This document shows positions 1-9,679 of a DNA stretch of 64,000 nt, in pieces. A program made the translations under genes and the position numbers. Each line of letters opens with the position of its first letter. Within the stretch, counting starts at the first letter, position 1. The stretch is taken from contig CAMWQW010000007.1 in the NCBI GenBank assembly GCA_947176505.1, forward strand, positions 111,164 through 175,163, written 5' to 3'. Source of the stretch: an uncultured Lachnospiraceae bacterium (GTDB lineage Bacteria > Bacillota > Clostridia > Lachnospirales > Lachnospiraceae). The notes beneath the pieces were generated by a model. That model did not search any database. It was not told where the DNA came from and worked only from the letters and a program-made list of their open reading frames with translations.

Positions 1-735
1 CTCAATTCCTATCATGTTGTTGCGATTGATCATAATATCTTTGGCTTCTTTGTCGCCGTACTCAAATATATTGCTGATCATCTCCGCTTCGTTTGCCTGA
101 AGGATTCCCTGCTCATGTCCCACATTGACCATCGATAGAATTTCTTCCTCTGTCACATCCGACTTATCGCCCGACACATTGATGCCAAACAGGCGTAAAA
201 AACCGTTTGCCGTTATGGAAACAAGCGCTGTTAGCGGTGCCGTCAACCTGACATAATAATAAATCGGCGTAACAAAAATCCCCAACCATATATCCGGATT
301 GCGGGATGCCGCTTTCTTCGGTATAGACACTCCAAATGTCATAACTATGTACAGCATGAACAGCGTTACCAGTATTGCCGTCAGAATTGCAAACAACGTA
401 ACATGCCATTCCACCAAATTACCGATATTGCGTTCTGCCGCCTGATAGACAATGTATCCTACATAGCTGTTCAACCGATATAAATACAATGCGCCAAACA
501 GAAGATTAACAGTCACAGCGCCCAGTTGAATTGCTCCTGCATACTGTGTATGATGCTCTGTCAGATAGGCAAGCCTCGTCTGTTTTTTGCCAAGCCTGCC
601 TGCCTCCTCCCCATCGGTTTCTTCTTTTTCGGCTCCTTTCATATTACTGAATGCAGAACCGAAACCATAAAACAACATTTCTAACAGCAGTAAAATCATA
701 AACCATATAATACTGCCCGCGACACCGTCGTCCAT
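1..735 (-). CDS. CNNM/CorC-HlyC family membrane protein (partial)
   Basis: The reading frame starts at an ATG at 735, preceded by a GGAAGGG ribosome site, and runs off the left edge after 245 codons. The N-terminal part has several hydrophobic helices (about residues 8-28, 60-85, 105-130, 150-180), as in the DUF21/CNNM transmembrane domain. After it comes a TEEEILSMVNVGHEQG stretch and an ANEAEMISNIFEYGDKEAKDIM segment, the usual entry into the cytosolic CBS pair of this family. The CBS and CorC_HlyC domains would lie outside the window. Family members have been linked to divalent cation (Mg2+) export or homeostasis; the substrate here cannot be read from the sequence. Confidence 0.85.
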   Translation of the reverse strand, partial: MDDGVAGSIIWFMILLLLEMLFYGFGSAFSNMKGAEKEETDGEEAGRLGKKQTRLAYLTEHHTQYAGAIQLGAVTVNLLFGALYLYRLNSYVGYIVYQAAERNIGNLVEWHVTLFAILTAILVTLFMLYIVMTFGVSIPKKAASRNPDIWLGIFVTPIYYYVRLTAPLTALVSITANGFLRLFGINVSGDKSDVTEEEILSMVNVGHEQGILQANEAEMISNIFEYGDKEAKDIMINRNNMIGIE

Positions 736-843
736 TTTATTTGATCCCTTCCTTCACTATTGATAGTCTCTGTTTTATAGTAACAGGTCAATATAACATC
801 TAATATAGCAAGGAATAGATTGTGTGTCAAATCTCGGTCAGTC

Positions 844-1185
844 TTATGTATTCAACTCTAGGCTGACCATCAATCCATCATTAACTACCTGCATAATATC
901 CTGATCAAGATGACATATCCTGTCCTTCAAGCGTTTCTTATCAATCGTTCTGAGCTGTTCCAACAAAATCACTGAGTCCTTGACCATATCGTATTTACTG
1001 GCATTTAGTTCAATATGCGTAGGTAGCTTCGCCTTGTTCATCTTAGACGTGATTGCCGCGCAGATTACCGTCGGGCTATGTTTGTTTCCGACGTCATTTT
1101 GTATAATCAAAACCGGCCTGATACCGCCCTGCTCGGAACCGATTACGGGTCTTAAATCTGCGTAGTAGATATCTCCTCTTCTCAT
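844..1185 (-). CDS. mazF: MazF/EndoA-type mRNA interferase, no antitoxin gene beside it
   Basis: A 113-residue PemK/MazF-like endoribonuclease begins [11 protein letters not shown] and carries the family blocks [19 protein letters not shown] and [11 protein letters not shown] chose the ATG at 1185 because AGGAAG lies 9 bases before it; two earlier in-frame starts are too close to, or lack, a ribosome site. Family members cut single-stranded mRNA at short motifs. The gene lies 110 bp after alr in the same direction, the place occupied by ndoA in Bacillus. The small MazE/EndoAI antitoxin gene normally found between them is absent and the gap cannot hold it, so the antitoxin is encoded elsewhere or lost. 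Confidence 0.9.
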   Translation of the reverse strand: MRRGDIYYADLRPVIGSEQGGIRPVLIIQNDVGNKHSPTVICAAITSKMNKAKLPTHIELNASKYDMVKDSVILLEQLRTIDKKRLKDRICHLDQDIMQVVNDGLMVSLELNT

Positions 1186-1295
1186 TATCATACACTTCCT
1201 TATATTAATTTTTCCAACAATAGTATTGCCGGTTTCTCTAAGGGTATACATGATAATTTATTTCCTCGGATAGTGTTTCTTACAAACAAGGCAAG

Positions 1296-2474
1296 TCACC
1301 TGTAATCATCGTAATAATCTTTGGTCTCTGTAATCTGACCTTTCTTCAAATAGACTCTCGGAATCCTTTTTCCAAGGTCACAGGCAAACTCATAATTAAA
1401 TCTGCCTGATAGCTCCCCCAACTCCTCCATCGTAATCCGGTATTGACCATCCATACCGATTAACGTCACCTCATCCCCCTCTTTTGCATCCGGTATATCA
1501 TCCACACTGACCATAAACTGATCCATACAGACTCTTCCGAGTATTGGCGCCTTCTTTCCGCGAATCAGAACATAGCCTTTATTAGATAATCCTCTAGGAT
1601 AGCCGTCCCCGTATCCCAGCGGAATCGTCGCAATCCGCATCTTCTTAGGCGTCACATAAGTTCCGCCATAGCTTACCGACACTCCTTCTCCCACTTCCTT
1701 GAGATACACAATATGACTCTTAAGTGACAATACCGGTTTTAAATCCACTATATCTCTTGAGACTTCCGCCGAAGGCCATAAGCCGTAGAGGGTAATCCCA
1801 GCCCTGACTGCATCCATACAGGCTTCCGGCAGTTCAACGATCCCCGCACTGTTAGAGCAATGTTTTATGGGTATGCGGAAATGATATTTTTCTTCCAAGT
1901 CAGACACAAAATCTTCCATCCGGATAAGCTGTTCTCTTGCCGACGATTTGTCCGTCTCATCTGCCCTTGCAAAGTGAGTGAACACCCCTTCCAATTCGAT
2001 TCCTTTCGTATGCAGCACTTTCTCCACAAATTCCATTCCGCTCTCGTCCGGTCTGACACCTATCCGCGTCATTCCGGTATCAACTTTCACATGCACCTTG
2101 ACGCTCTTTCCCATTTTAAGTGCACATGCCGACAATTCTTCAATCATATCTTCTCTGAACACAGTCGGTCTGATATCGTATCTGATCAAATCTTCATAGC
2201 AATAGGAGAATGTATACCCCAGAATCAGAATCGGCTTCTTGAGTCCCGCATGCCGCAAAATCATGGCTTCCTCAGCAGTAGCAACCGCATAGCCGAACAC
2301 ATAATCTATCAGCTCCAGCTCACGTCCGATCTGCACTGCCCCATGACCATATCCGTCTGTTTTGATAACTCCAATCATACGTGTTCCTTCAGGCAGATTA
2401 TTGTGCATCTGTTCCATGTTATAGCAGATTGCATCTAAGTCAATCTCTGCATAAACTCTTTGATAGTTTCTCAT
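1296..2474 (-). CDS. alr: Alanine racemase
   Basis: This 392-residue PLP enzyme interconverts L- and D-alanine for peptidoglycan. The PLP lysine is in GVIKTDGYGHG (Lys about 38). Usual family members read KANAYGHG, so the TDG is a small variation. The second catalytic base, a tyrosine, is in the VSYGGTYV block near residue 270. Further blocks are IPLGYGDGYPRG and GRVCMDQFMV. The start is ATG at 2474 with GGAG 10 bases upstream. Its first 35 bases overlap the end of the NAD(P)HX repair gene, so the two are translationally coupled, with mazF next in the same operon. Confidence 0.97.
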   Translation of the reverse strand: MRNYQRVYAEIDLDAICYNMEQMHNNLPEGTRMIGVIKTDGYGHGAVQIGRELELIDYVFGYAVATAEEAMILRHAGLKKPILILGYTFSYCYEDLIRYDIRPTVFREDMIEELSACALKMGKSVKVHVKVDTGMTRIGVRPDESGMEFVEKVLHTKGIELEGVFTHFARADETDKSSAREQLIRMEDFVSDLEEKYHFRIPIKHCSNSAGIVELPEACMDAVRAGITLYGLWPSAEVSRDIVDLKPVLSLKSHIVYLKEVGEGVSVSYGGTYVTPKKMRIATIPLGYGDGYPRGLSNKGYVLIRGKKAPILGRVCMDQFMVSVDDIPDAKEGDEVTLIGMDGQYRITMEELGELSGRFNYEFACDLGKRIPRVYLKKGQITETKDYYDDYR

Positions 2475-4065
2475 GATATCTTTTCTCCAATCCGCTCTGT
2501 CCTATTCTGTTCTGCTGCAACAAAATCACATCTTTGATACTGTCTATGATATCTGTTGCTGTCATGAAAGTCTCCGTCTCTTTTTCTGCCGCAAGATTAC
2601 CGGCGATTCCGTGAAGGTACACTCCCGCCACCGCTGCCTCATCTCCTGTCATTCGCTGTGCCAGCAGCCCTGTTATCATACCTGCCAAAACATCTCCCGA
2701 ACCTGCCGTTGCCATCCCCGCATTACCAGTTGTATTCAAATATCCCTGTTCCCCGCCCGGACACACCACCACGCTGCGCGCGTCCTTGCAGACAATAATA
2801 CAATGCAATTTCTCGCTAAGCTGTCTCGGATAATCTGTGAGTCCCTCTTTAGCCTGCGCAACACTACATCCGTATAATCTTGCGAACTCACCCAAATGCG
2901 GAGTAAGTATCACAATTCTATCCTGCTCTTTTCTGTCTGTCAAAAGTTCCTGCAATTGCATATCTTTCGCTAAATGATTAAGTCCATCTGCATCTATCAC
3001 CAACGGCAGGCTGCTTTCTTCTATACAAAATCTCAGCATTTCATGCGCCCGCTCTCCCATACCGATACCCGGACCAATCAATATACTGTCTGCCCAGCTT
3101 TCCGCTGCTTTGAGTTCCTGCATGAACTTTCCATGCCTGACGTTATCCTCCTCGGCTTCTCCCGTGGTGCTATCTGTATAGGTAAGCAGCATCGCCTCCG
3201 GTACAAACTGCAGCAGACTCTCTCTGTTCTCAACTGCCGTGACAACTTTCACCATCCCGGCGCCGATACGAAATGTACTCTTAGCCGCCATCATAGCTGC
3301 TCCCGCCGTACAATGCTCACCCACTATCAGCAGCGCTTTGCCAAAACTTCCTTTATTGCCGTCCGGTCTACGCGGTGGAAGCAATCTGCTGTCATATCCG
3401 ACATGTGTGTACCAAAATGGTTTGGTATCAAGAAAACTATGTTCGTCTATCCCCATCCGCCGACAGACAAGTTCCCCGGAATATATTGTTCCCGGATATA
3501 ACACGTGTCCCAGCTTGCGAAATCCATATGTTACTGTCATGTCAGCATACACGGCATCACCCATGATTTCGCCTGTATCTGCGTGAATGCCTGAAGGAAT
3601 GTCTACGCTGCACACATGCGCATTTGTGCGATTCATCCATTTGATGGCATCCAAATATATTCCTTCTACATCTCTGGACAGTCCGACTCCAAAAACTGCA
3701 TCTATCACTATATCATATTCACCATTCTGCATTGTGCTAAAAATCTGTACCTTATATTCCATCAGAATATCTATCTGCCTCTTGGTCTCTTCGGTACAGT
3801 TCTCCCTATTACCAAGAAGTACGAAAGTGACATCACAACCTTCCAACAGCAAAAGACGCCCAATCGCCAACCCGTCACCTCCATTGTTCCCGCAGCCTGA
3901 TACGACAAGTATCCTACCGGGAATATTTCCCCACACCCGTTGTATCTCTTCCACTGTCACCAAGGCTGCCCTCTCCATAAGAACCAGTGCTGGTATATGG
4001 TATTTCTCAATTGTATTGTAATCGTATTGTTTCATTTCCGAAGCTGTCACAAGATACTGTTTCAT
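2440..4065 (-). CDS. nnr: Bifunctional NAD(P)HX epimerase / ADP-dependent NAD(P)HX dehydratase
   Basis: This 541-residue fusion repairs hydrated NAD(P)H. The N-terminal YjeF-like epimerase domain (about 1-215) has VVSGCGNNGGDGLAIGRLL and VDIPSGIHADTGE. The C-terminal ribokinase-like dehydratase domain (about 225-510) has GNKGSFGKALLIVGE, VILTPHLGEFARL and NAGMATAGSGDVLAGM, the last being the nucleotide/catalytic Asp block. The start ATG at 4065 follows GAGGGAG. It heads an operon with alr and mazF. In many Firmicutes this gene follows acpS; no acpS is present here. Confidence 0.95.
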   Translation of the reverse strand: MKQYLVTASEMKQYDYNTIEKYHIPALVLMERAALVTVEEIQRVWGNIPGRILVVSGCGNNGGDGLAIGRLLLLEGCDVTFVLLGNRENCTEETKRQIDILMEYKVQIFSTMQNGEYDIVIDAVFGVGLSRDVEGIYLDAIKWMNRTNAHVCSVDIPSGIHADTGEIMGDAVYADMTVTYGFRKLGHVLYPGTIYSGELVCRRMGIDEHSFLDTKPFWYTHVGYDSRLLPPRRPDGNKGSFGKALLIVGEHCTAGAAMMAAKSTFRIGAGMVKVVTAVENRESLLQFVPEAMLLTYTDSTTGEAEEDNVRHGKFMQELKAAESWADSILIGPGIGMGERAHEMLRFCIEESSLPLVIDADGLNHLAKDMQLQELLTDRKEQDRIVILTPHLGEFARLYGCSVAQAKEGLTDYPRQLSEKLHCIIVCKDARSVVVCPGGEQGYLNTTGNAGMATAGSGDVLAGMITGLLAQRMTGDEAAVAGVYLHGIAGNLAAEKETETFMTATDIIDSIKDVILLQQNRIGQSGLEKRYHEKLSKSLCRD

Positions 4066-4136
4066 ACACTCTCCCTCTTATATTTCCTTACACCACCTTA
4101 ACTTCCTGTCCCATGACGCAAAGAAGCGCTAAAATC

Positions 4137-4832
4137 TCACGATTTCAACGCGTCCTCACCGTTTTCATTCGACTCTGCTTCCGATTCTGCATTCTTTTTG
4201 ACCGACTCCTCGTTCTTTTGGGACTTTTCTTCCGGATTAAACTTCATATCAAAAATTTCAAGTACATCCGCTCCGAAAATATCATGCATATAGGCATACA
4301 ATTGATTGTTCATCGCCTCTTTCTCCTGCTTACGGACAACCTTTTTCTTTAATTCTCTTCTGATATTAGTTATCCATGCGTTGATTTCCTCGAGTTCGGC
4401 AGTATTCTTTTTTAATTTTCGATAACATACCTCCATAGTAGCTACCATCAGCTTATTGTTAAGCTGATTGATCTGTCTTGGCAGTTCAACCATCTCTTCC
4501 TCGCATGTATCTATTTTCTCGTTACATTCATTGACAATCCGCCTATGTTCCTCCATTTGTTTCTCCAGTTTTTTAGAGGAAGTCTTCTCAATCTCGTCTG
4601 CGAGAACAACGATTTCTTCCATCGTTTTTTTCTTAAGTTTTTTGAGTTCTTTGCATTCTTCATTGACCTTGCCCTGACGCTTAAGCAATTGATTCAAATC
4701 ACTCTCCATCCGCTTAATCTCTGAAGTATACTCCTTCTGGGTAAAAAGCTTATGCCATTTATTGTCCAATGTAAGAATCGGAATTTTTTTGCCGACCAAT
4801 GCCGGCTTAAATATTTCTTCTGCTCTTGACAT
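4137..4832 (-). CDS. Uncharacterised coiled-coil protein
   Basis: A 231-residue charged protein begins MSRAEEIFKPALVGKKIPIL. The ATG at 4832 has AAGGTG 9 bases upstream; a GTG four codons earlier is less well placed. Residues about 30-165 are heptad-rich Lys/Glu coiled coil with no signal peptide or membrane segment. The tail (about 205-231) is acidic, rich in Asn, Glu and Ser. It lies between rex and nnr and may be cotranscribed with rex. I do not recognise a characterised family. The invariant-looking N-terminal block before the coil may be a docking motif, but that is inference. Confidence 0.75.
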   Translation of the reverse strand: MSRAEEIFKPALVGKKIPILTLDNKWHKLFTQKEYTSEIKRMESDLNQLLKRQGKVNEECKELKKLKKKTMEEIVVLADEIEKTSSKKLEKQMEEHRRIVNECNEKIDTCEEEMVELPRQINQLNNKLMVATMEVCYRKLKKNTAELEEINAWITNIRRELKKKVVRKQEKEAMNNQLYAYMHDIFGADVLEIFDMKFNPEEKSQKNEESVKKNAESEAESNENGEDALKS

Positions 4833-4861
4833 ACGTCTCTGCACCTTTCTGCATTCAATAC

Positions 4862-5494
4862 TTATCCCTTACGGGAAACTAAATTATATGACAGTTTCAT
4901 CAAACTGTCTGATAAATGCACATTTTCTACTTGGACGCCTTTCGGCACATGCAAATCCACATGAGCAAAATTCCATATTCCTTTAATGCCGTAGGAAACA
5001 AGCTGCTCCGCTATTTCTATCGCGCTGCTCTTCGGTATGGTAAGCACCGCGATATCAATGTCATTCTCTCTTACAAATTGCTCCATCTCCTGCATCGGAC
5101 GCACTGCAATTCCCCGGATTTGTGTACCATGAAGCTGTGTATCAATATCAAAAATCCCCTTAAAAATGAATCCCCGTCGCTCAAAATTCATATAATTAAC
5201 AAGCGCTTGTCCTAAATGTCCTGCACCAATTATAATCAAACGATGTTCCTTGTTAAGCCCCAATATTTTCCCAATCTCATCATACAGATATCCTACGTTA
5301 TACCCGTATCCCTGCTGGCCAAACCCTCCGAAATTATTCAGATCCTGCCTGATCTGTGATGCGGTAACTCTCATAATATCGCTCAATTCCTGCGATGAAA
5401 CCCTCTCAATCCCCTCATCCTTTAACTCACCCAGATATCTGAAATATCTTGGCAAACGGCTAACAACAGCCTGTGAAATCTCTTTCTCTTCCAC
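4862..5494 (-). CDS. rex: Redox-sensing transcriptional repressor Rex
   Basis: A 210-residue repressor that binds DNA when NADH/NAD+ is low and releases it when NADH rises. The N-terminal winged helix has SRLPRYFRYLGEL and ASQIRQDLNNFGGFGQQGYGY, the diagnostic Rex block. The Rossmann NAD(H) domain has IIGAGHLGQALVNY (about 88-101), and GIWNFAHVDLHVP follows near the end. The start is read as GTG at 5494 with GGGGGTG upstream. It is divergent from the ABC-F gene; the shared region holds a perfect 7-bp dyad that may be an operator. Confidence 0.96.
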   Translation of the reverse strand: MEEKEISQAVVSRLPRYFRYLGELKDEGIERVSSQELSDIMRVTASQIRQDLNNFGGFGQQGYGYNVGYLYDEIGKILGLNKEHRLIIIGAGHLGQALVNYMNFERRGFIFKGIFDIDTQLHGTQIRGIAVRPMQEMEQFVRENDIDIAVLTIPKSSAIEIAEQLVSYGIKGIWNFAHVDLHVPKGVQVENVHLSDSLMKLSYNLVSRKG

Positions 5495-5548
5495 CTTGCT
5501 GTCACCCCCTATATTATAATATTTTAAGTATACAACTGTGTTAAATAA

Positions 5549-5565
5549 CTGTCAAACATTGACAG
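5549..5565. promoter_or_regulatory. Perfect inverted repeat between rex and the ABC-F gene
   Basis: CTGTCAAACATTGACAG has two perfect 7-base arms around an ACA centre, in the divergent rex/ABC-F region. It does not match the usual Clostridia Rex site (TTGTTAA-N4-TTAACAA), so a different regulator, or a variant Rex site, is possible. About 100 bp of untranslated leader separates it from the ABC-F start. Confidence 0.4.
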
Positions 5566-5669
5566 TCCAGTCCTTAAACTGTAAACTGATTTTGTGTTGC
5601 AGTTCAAAGCCGCAAAACGGTCTTATCTGCAATAAAAAGTCGATTTACCATAAGAAAGGTACTTATATT

Positions 5670-7643
5670 ATGATACTTTCCGTCAGCAATATAAACAAAT
5701 CATTTAACGAAATCCCCGTATTGAAAGATGTATCGTTCCATATCGAGGACTATGACAAAGCAGCTATCGTAGGCATTAACGGCGCCGGAAAGACAACTTT
5801 GCTTCGCATTATCATGGGTGATCTGTCCGCCGACCAAGGCATTGTAACTATATCCCGCGATAAAACGATTGGTTATCTTTCTCAGCATGAAGCCGTATCA
5901 GGCGAAAATACAATCTATCATGAACTTCTAAGTGTAAAGCAGGATATTATCGAATTAGAGCAGAGAATCCGTTCTGTGGAATTACAGATGAAGAACGCTT
6001 CCGACGATGCACTCAAACAATTAATGGATCACTATTCCGTTCTGACACACACCTTTGAATCGTCTAACGGATATGCCTATAAAAGTGAATTAGTCGGCGT
6101 GTTAAAAGGCTTAGGTTTCTCAGAGGATGAATTTACGCGGTCTGTATCAACACTCTCCGGCGGGCAAAAGACCCGTGTCGCACTGGGCAAACTGCTCCTC
6201 TTAAAACCGGACCTGATAATTTTAGATGAGCCTACAAACCATCTGGATATGTCATCTATCACATGGTTGGAAAACTATTTGCGAAGCTATAAAGGCGCTG
6301 TGATTATCGTGTCCCATGACCGCTATTTTCTGGATAGAATCGCTAACAAAATAATTGAAATTGACAACACGGAGTCTACCGTCTTTGCCGGAAACTATTC
6401 CGATTATGCCGCCAAAAAAGAAGTCCTGCGCACAGCCAAATACAATGCCTATATGAAACAGCAGCAAGAAATCAAGCATCAAGAGGCAGTGATTGAGAAA
6501 TTAAAATCCTTCAACAGAGAAAAATCTATCCGCCGGGCAGAAAGCCGCGAGAAAATGCTTGATAAGATTGAAGTGTTAGAGAAACCTGCCGAGGTGCGCG
6601 CCGACATGCATCTGAAACTGGAACCTAAATTTTCCAGTGGCAACGACGTTCTTCATGTGGAGAACCTATCTAAATCTTTCGGTTCTCTCACACTGTTTGA
6701 GCATCTTGCGTTTGATATCAAAAAGGGGGAACATGTTGCTATCATTGGTGATAACGGCACCGGCAAGACTACAATCCTTAAACTGATTAATGAATTGATT
6801 GCGCCCGATACAGGCATAATACACCTAGGCGCTAATGTAGCAATCGGTTATTATGATCAGGAACACCATGTATTACATATGGATAAAACACTATTTGAGG
6901 AAATATCCGATGATTATCCGACGCTTACCAACACTGAAATACGAAATACCCTCGCTGCATTTCTTTTTACAGGCGAAGATGTATTTAAGCAGATTAAGAC
7001 ACTTAGCGGCGGCGAACGCGGGCGGGTCTCTCTCGCTAAACTGATGTTGTCGGAAGCTAATTTCCTGATTCTGGATGAGCCGACAAACCATCTTGATATT
7101 ATGTCAAAGGAAATTTTGGAAGACGCCATAAACGCTTATGCCGGCACGGTACTCTATGTGTCCCATGACCGCTACTTCATTAATAAAACTGCTACCCGTA
7201 TTCTTGATTTGAACCACAAAGTCCTGACCAACTATCTGGGGAATTACGAATACTATCTTGAGAAAAGAGATGAACAACTCTCTCTGATTGACAATGCACG
7301 ACAGAATGTTTCTTCTATCTCTGCCGACAGCACAGCGCCCCAAGGCAGCTCTTGCATCAATACCTCCGCCGATCTATCCGGAGCGTCCACTGCAAACGGT
7401 AAGCAAGACTGGATTGCACGCAAAGAACAGCAGGCGGCACAGCGCAAGAAAGAAAATGAACTTAAAAAATGCGAAGAACGCATTGAACAATTGGAAACTC
7501 GCAATGAAGAAATTGATACCCTCATGGCATCTCCGGAAATTTGTACCGACGTGGCAAAGCTACAGGAGTTAAATAAAGAAAAAGAAGCCAACGACACTGA
7601 ACTGGCTGACTTGTATGAAAAATGGGAACTGCTCTCAGAATAA
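5670..7643 (+). CDS. ABC-F family ATPase (ribosome-associated, no membrane domain)
   Basis: A soluble 657-residue protein with two ATP-binding cassettes. The first has Walker A GINGAGKTT (about 36), signature LSGGQKTR and Walker B with DEPTNHLD. The second has GDNGTGKTT, LSGGERGR and DEPTNHLD. The two are joined by a charged helical linker (about residues 230-310). A coiled-coil C-terminus follows a low-complexity Ser/Ala spacer. There are no membrane helices. ABC-F proteins act on stalled ribosomes or antibiotic-bound ribosomes; the sequence does not tell which applies. The ATG at 5670 follows AGAAAGGT. It is the only plus-strand gene in this neighbourhood. Confidence 0.93.
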   Translation: MILSVSNINKSFNEIPVLKDVSFHIEDYDKAAIVGINGAGKTTLLRIIMGDLSADQGIVTISRDKTIGYLSQHEAVSGENTIYHELLSVKQDIIELEQRIRSVELQMKNASDDALKQLMDHYSVLTHTFESSNGYAYKSELVGVLKGLGFSEDEFTRSVSTLSGGQKTRVALGKLLLLKPDLIILDEPTNHLDMSSITWLENYLRSYKGAVIIVSHDRYFLDRIANKIIEIDNTESTVFAGNYSDYAAKKEVLRTAKYNAYMKQQQEIKHQEAVIEKLKSFNREKSIRRAESREKMLDKIEVLEKPAEVRADMHLKLEPKFSSGNDVLHVENLSKSFGSLTLFEHLAFDIKKGEHVAIIGDNGTGKTTILKLINELIAPDTGIIHLGANVAIGYYDQEHHVLHMDKTLFEEISDDYPTLTNTEIRNTLAAFLFTGEDVFKQIKTLSGGERGRVSLAKLMLSEANFLILDEPTNHLDIMSKEILEDAINAYAGTVLYVSHDRYFINKTATRILDLNHKVLTNYLGNYEYYLEKRDEQLSLIDNARQNVSSISADSTAPQGSSCINTSADLSGASTANGKQDWIARKEQQAAQRKKENELKKCEERIEQLETRNEEIDTLMASPEICTDVAKLQELNKEKEANDTELADLYEKWELLSE

Positions 7644-7664
7644 GAGCAGTTCCCCATATTTTAC
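7624..7664 (+). terminator. Rho-independent terminator of the ABC-F gene (likely bidirectional)
   Basis: A perfect 12-bp stem (GGGAACTGCTCT with AGAGCAGTTCCC) around a 7-base loop overlaps the ABC-F stop codon and is followed by ATATTTTAC. It sits 6 bp from the end of the convergent icd gene, so it probably ends both transcripts. Confidence 0.85.
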
Positions 7665-8866
7665 ATTGCATCAAAAGTTGCTTTGATTGCTTTAATAAAC
7701 TCTTCGCAGTCTAATACGGTTACATTCTGTATAGAAGTAATCAGTGACAGACCCTTTGTCATCTTTCCTCCTTCTATTGTCTGAATCGTAGCTTTTTCCA
7801 ACTTATCCGCAAACTGCATCAGCTCCGAAATACCATCCAGTTCACCGCGCTTTCTGAGTGCTCCCGTCCATGCAAAGATTGTCGCCACAGAGTTGGTGGT
7901 CGTCTTCTCTCCCTTTAAATACTGATAGTAATGTCTTTGCACGGTTCCGTGTGCTGCCTCATATTCATAAGCTCCGCTTGGCGATACCAGCACAGAAGTC
8001 ATCATGGCAAGGTCACCGAACGCCGAAGATACCATATCGCTCATCACATCACCATCATAGTTCTTGCATGCCCAGATAAAACCACCCTTATCCCTCATGA
8101 CACGCGCCACCGCATCGTCAATCAATGTGTAAAAATATTCGATGCCTGCCGCATCAAACTTCTCCTTGTATTCTGCATCATAAATTTCTTGGAAAATATC
8201 TTTGAAATTATGGTCATATTTTTTTGATATCGTGTCTTTCGTTGCAAACCACAAATCCTGTTTCGTATCTAGTGCATAGTTAAAACACGTTTTTGCAAAA
8301 TTTCTGATAGACTCATCCGTATTGTGGATGCCTTGCAAAATACCGGGACCTGTGAAATTATGTATCGTCTCCCGTATCTGCGTTCCGTCTTCCCCCGTGA
8401 ATACAAGCTCAGCCTTTCCCGCGCCGGGTACTTTGATCTCCGTATTCTTGTAGACATCTCCATAAGCATGACGCGCCAAAGTAATCGGTTTCTCCCAGTT
8501 CCTGACATAAGGTTCAATTCCCTTCACAATAATAGGAGCACGGAACACCGTTCCGTCTAATGCCGCACGAATTGTACCGTTAGGGCTTTTCCACATCTCT
8601 TTCAGGTTATACTCTGTCATTCTGGCGGCATTAGGAGTAATCGTCGCGCACTTGACTGCTACCCCGTATTTCTTCGTCGCCTCCGCCGAGTCTATCGTAA
8701 CCTGATCGTCAGTCTCGTTGCGATGTTCCAGACCAAGATCATAGTATTCTGTCTTAAGGTCAATATAAGGCAATAACAGCTCGTCTTTGACCATTCTCCA
8801 GATAATTCTCGTCATCTCATCTCCGTCCATCTCCACTAACGGCGTTGTCATCCTAATTTTTTCCAT
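7661..8866 (-). CDS. icd: NADP-dependent isocitrate dehydrogenase, type II (eukaryote-like)
   Basis: A 401-residue enzyme that oxidises isocitrate to 2-oxoglutarate. Its start ([16 protein letters not shown]), the [14 protein letters not shown] and [16 protein letters not shown] substrate blocks, the [14 protein letters not shown] metal-binding block and [12 protein letters not shown] are those of the homodimeric type II group, not the E. coli Icd group. It is the last gene of a three-gene run after a Re-citrate-synthase-like enzyme and a GntR regulator, which fits a glutamate-forming partial TCA cycle. No aconitase is in the window. Confidence 0.96.
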   Translation of the reverse strand: MEKIRMTTPLVEMDGDEMTRIIWRMVKDELLLPYIDLKTEYYDLGLEHRNETDDQVTIDSAEATKKYGVAVKCATITPNAARMTEYNLKEMWKSPNGTIRAALDGTVFRAPIIVKGIEPYVRNWEKPITLARHAYGDVYKNTEIKVPGAGKAELVFTGEDGTQIRETIHNFTGPGILQGIHNTDESIRNFAKTCFNYALDTKQDLWFATKDTISKKYDHNFKDIFQEIYDAEYKEKFDAAGIEYFYTLIDDAVARVMRDKGGFIWACKNYDGDVMSDMVSSAFGDLAMMTSVLVSPSGAYEYEAAHGTVQRHYYQYLKGEKTTTNSVATIFAWTGALRKRGELDGISELMQFADKLEKATIQTIEGGKMTKGLSLITSIQNVTVLDCEEFIKAIKATFDAM

Positions 8867-8933
8867 AATCGGTATTATACCTACCTTTCCTTTTTTATTC
8901 TTTTATTATCTAGGAAATTCCACACTCGATTTT

Positions 8934-9635
8934 TTATTCCTTTGATGCTTCTTCCCCATAAATCTCATTCAGACCGTTTTTCACCATATTATCATAGGCG
9001 TTTAGCATATGCTTATTGGCAAGCTGCTCCGCCTTGTCGGCGTCTCCCGCTTTTATTGCCTCCATAATCTGTCTATGCTCATCATTTGACGCACGACCTC
9101 TTGTATTAGTAGACAATGTCTTCTGTCTGACGCGTAGCACATATTGATGATAATCTTTTAACGTATGCTCTAACATTTTGGAATCACATGCCTCATAAAG
9201 AATATCATGGAAACGATTGTCCAACTCTGCCATCTGATCCATGTGCCCCTTGGATGCATGGAAATCTGCCAGATAAATATTTTCCTCCATCTCTTCCATC
9301 TGTTCCTTCGTGATTTTCTCTGTCGCAAGCCTTGCACACAATCCTTCTAAAAGCGAACGAATCATATAGATATCCTTTACATCCTTTGCAGTAATACCCG
9401 TGACATACGCTCCTTTATTCGGAACAATCTGTATGAGCCCCTCCAGTTCAAGCTGCCGGAAGGCTTCTCTGACCGGTGTACGACTCACACCAAGTTCTTC
9501 ACCGATTGCCACCTCCTTTAATTCCTCATGTTCCTTATATTTTCCGCTCAGAATATCTTCTCTTAATTTCTGGAATACCCTGCCACGCAGAGAATATTTA
9601 TCGTTTACTTCATTTTTCAAATCATAATTAGCCAT
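8934..9635 (-). CDS. GntR family regulator, FadR/FCD subfamily
   Basis: About 233 residues. The N-terminal winged helix reads SLRGRVFQKLREDILSG and GVSRTPVREAFRQLELEGL, the classic GntR recognition block. The C-terminal all-helical FCD ligand domain has AELDNRFHDILYEAC and RASNDEHRQIMEAI, with the Asp/His residues that usually bind a metal and a carboxylate ligand. A TTG start at 9674 is also open but its ribosome site is only 3-4 bases away. The gene lies between the citrate synthase and icd genes and probably controls them, with citrate or a related acid as ligand (inference). Confidence 0.9.
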   Translation of the reverse strand: MANYDLKNEVNDKYSLRGRVFQKLREDILSGKYKEHEELKEVAIGEELGVSRTPVREAFRQLELEGLIQIVPNKGAYVTGITAKDVKDIYMIRSLLEGLCARLATEKITKEQMEEMEENIYLADFHASKGHMDQMAELDNRFHDILYEACDSKMLEHTLKDYHQYVLRVRQKTLSTNTRGRASNDEHRQIMEAIKAGDADKAEQLANKHMLNAYDNMVKNGLNEIYGEEASKE

Positions 9636-9679
9636 CTCTTTCCATCCATGCTCCTTTTCCTCTATGGCATTCAATTTTC

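Noticed and set aside
5541-5550. GTTAAATAAC near the dyad as a Rex box
   Set aside because: Only half of the TTGTTAA-N4-TTAACAA pattern is present; too weak to call.
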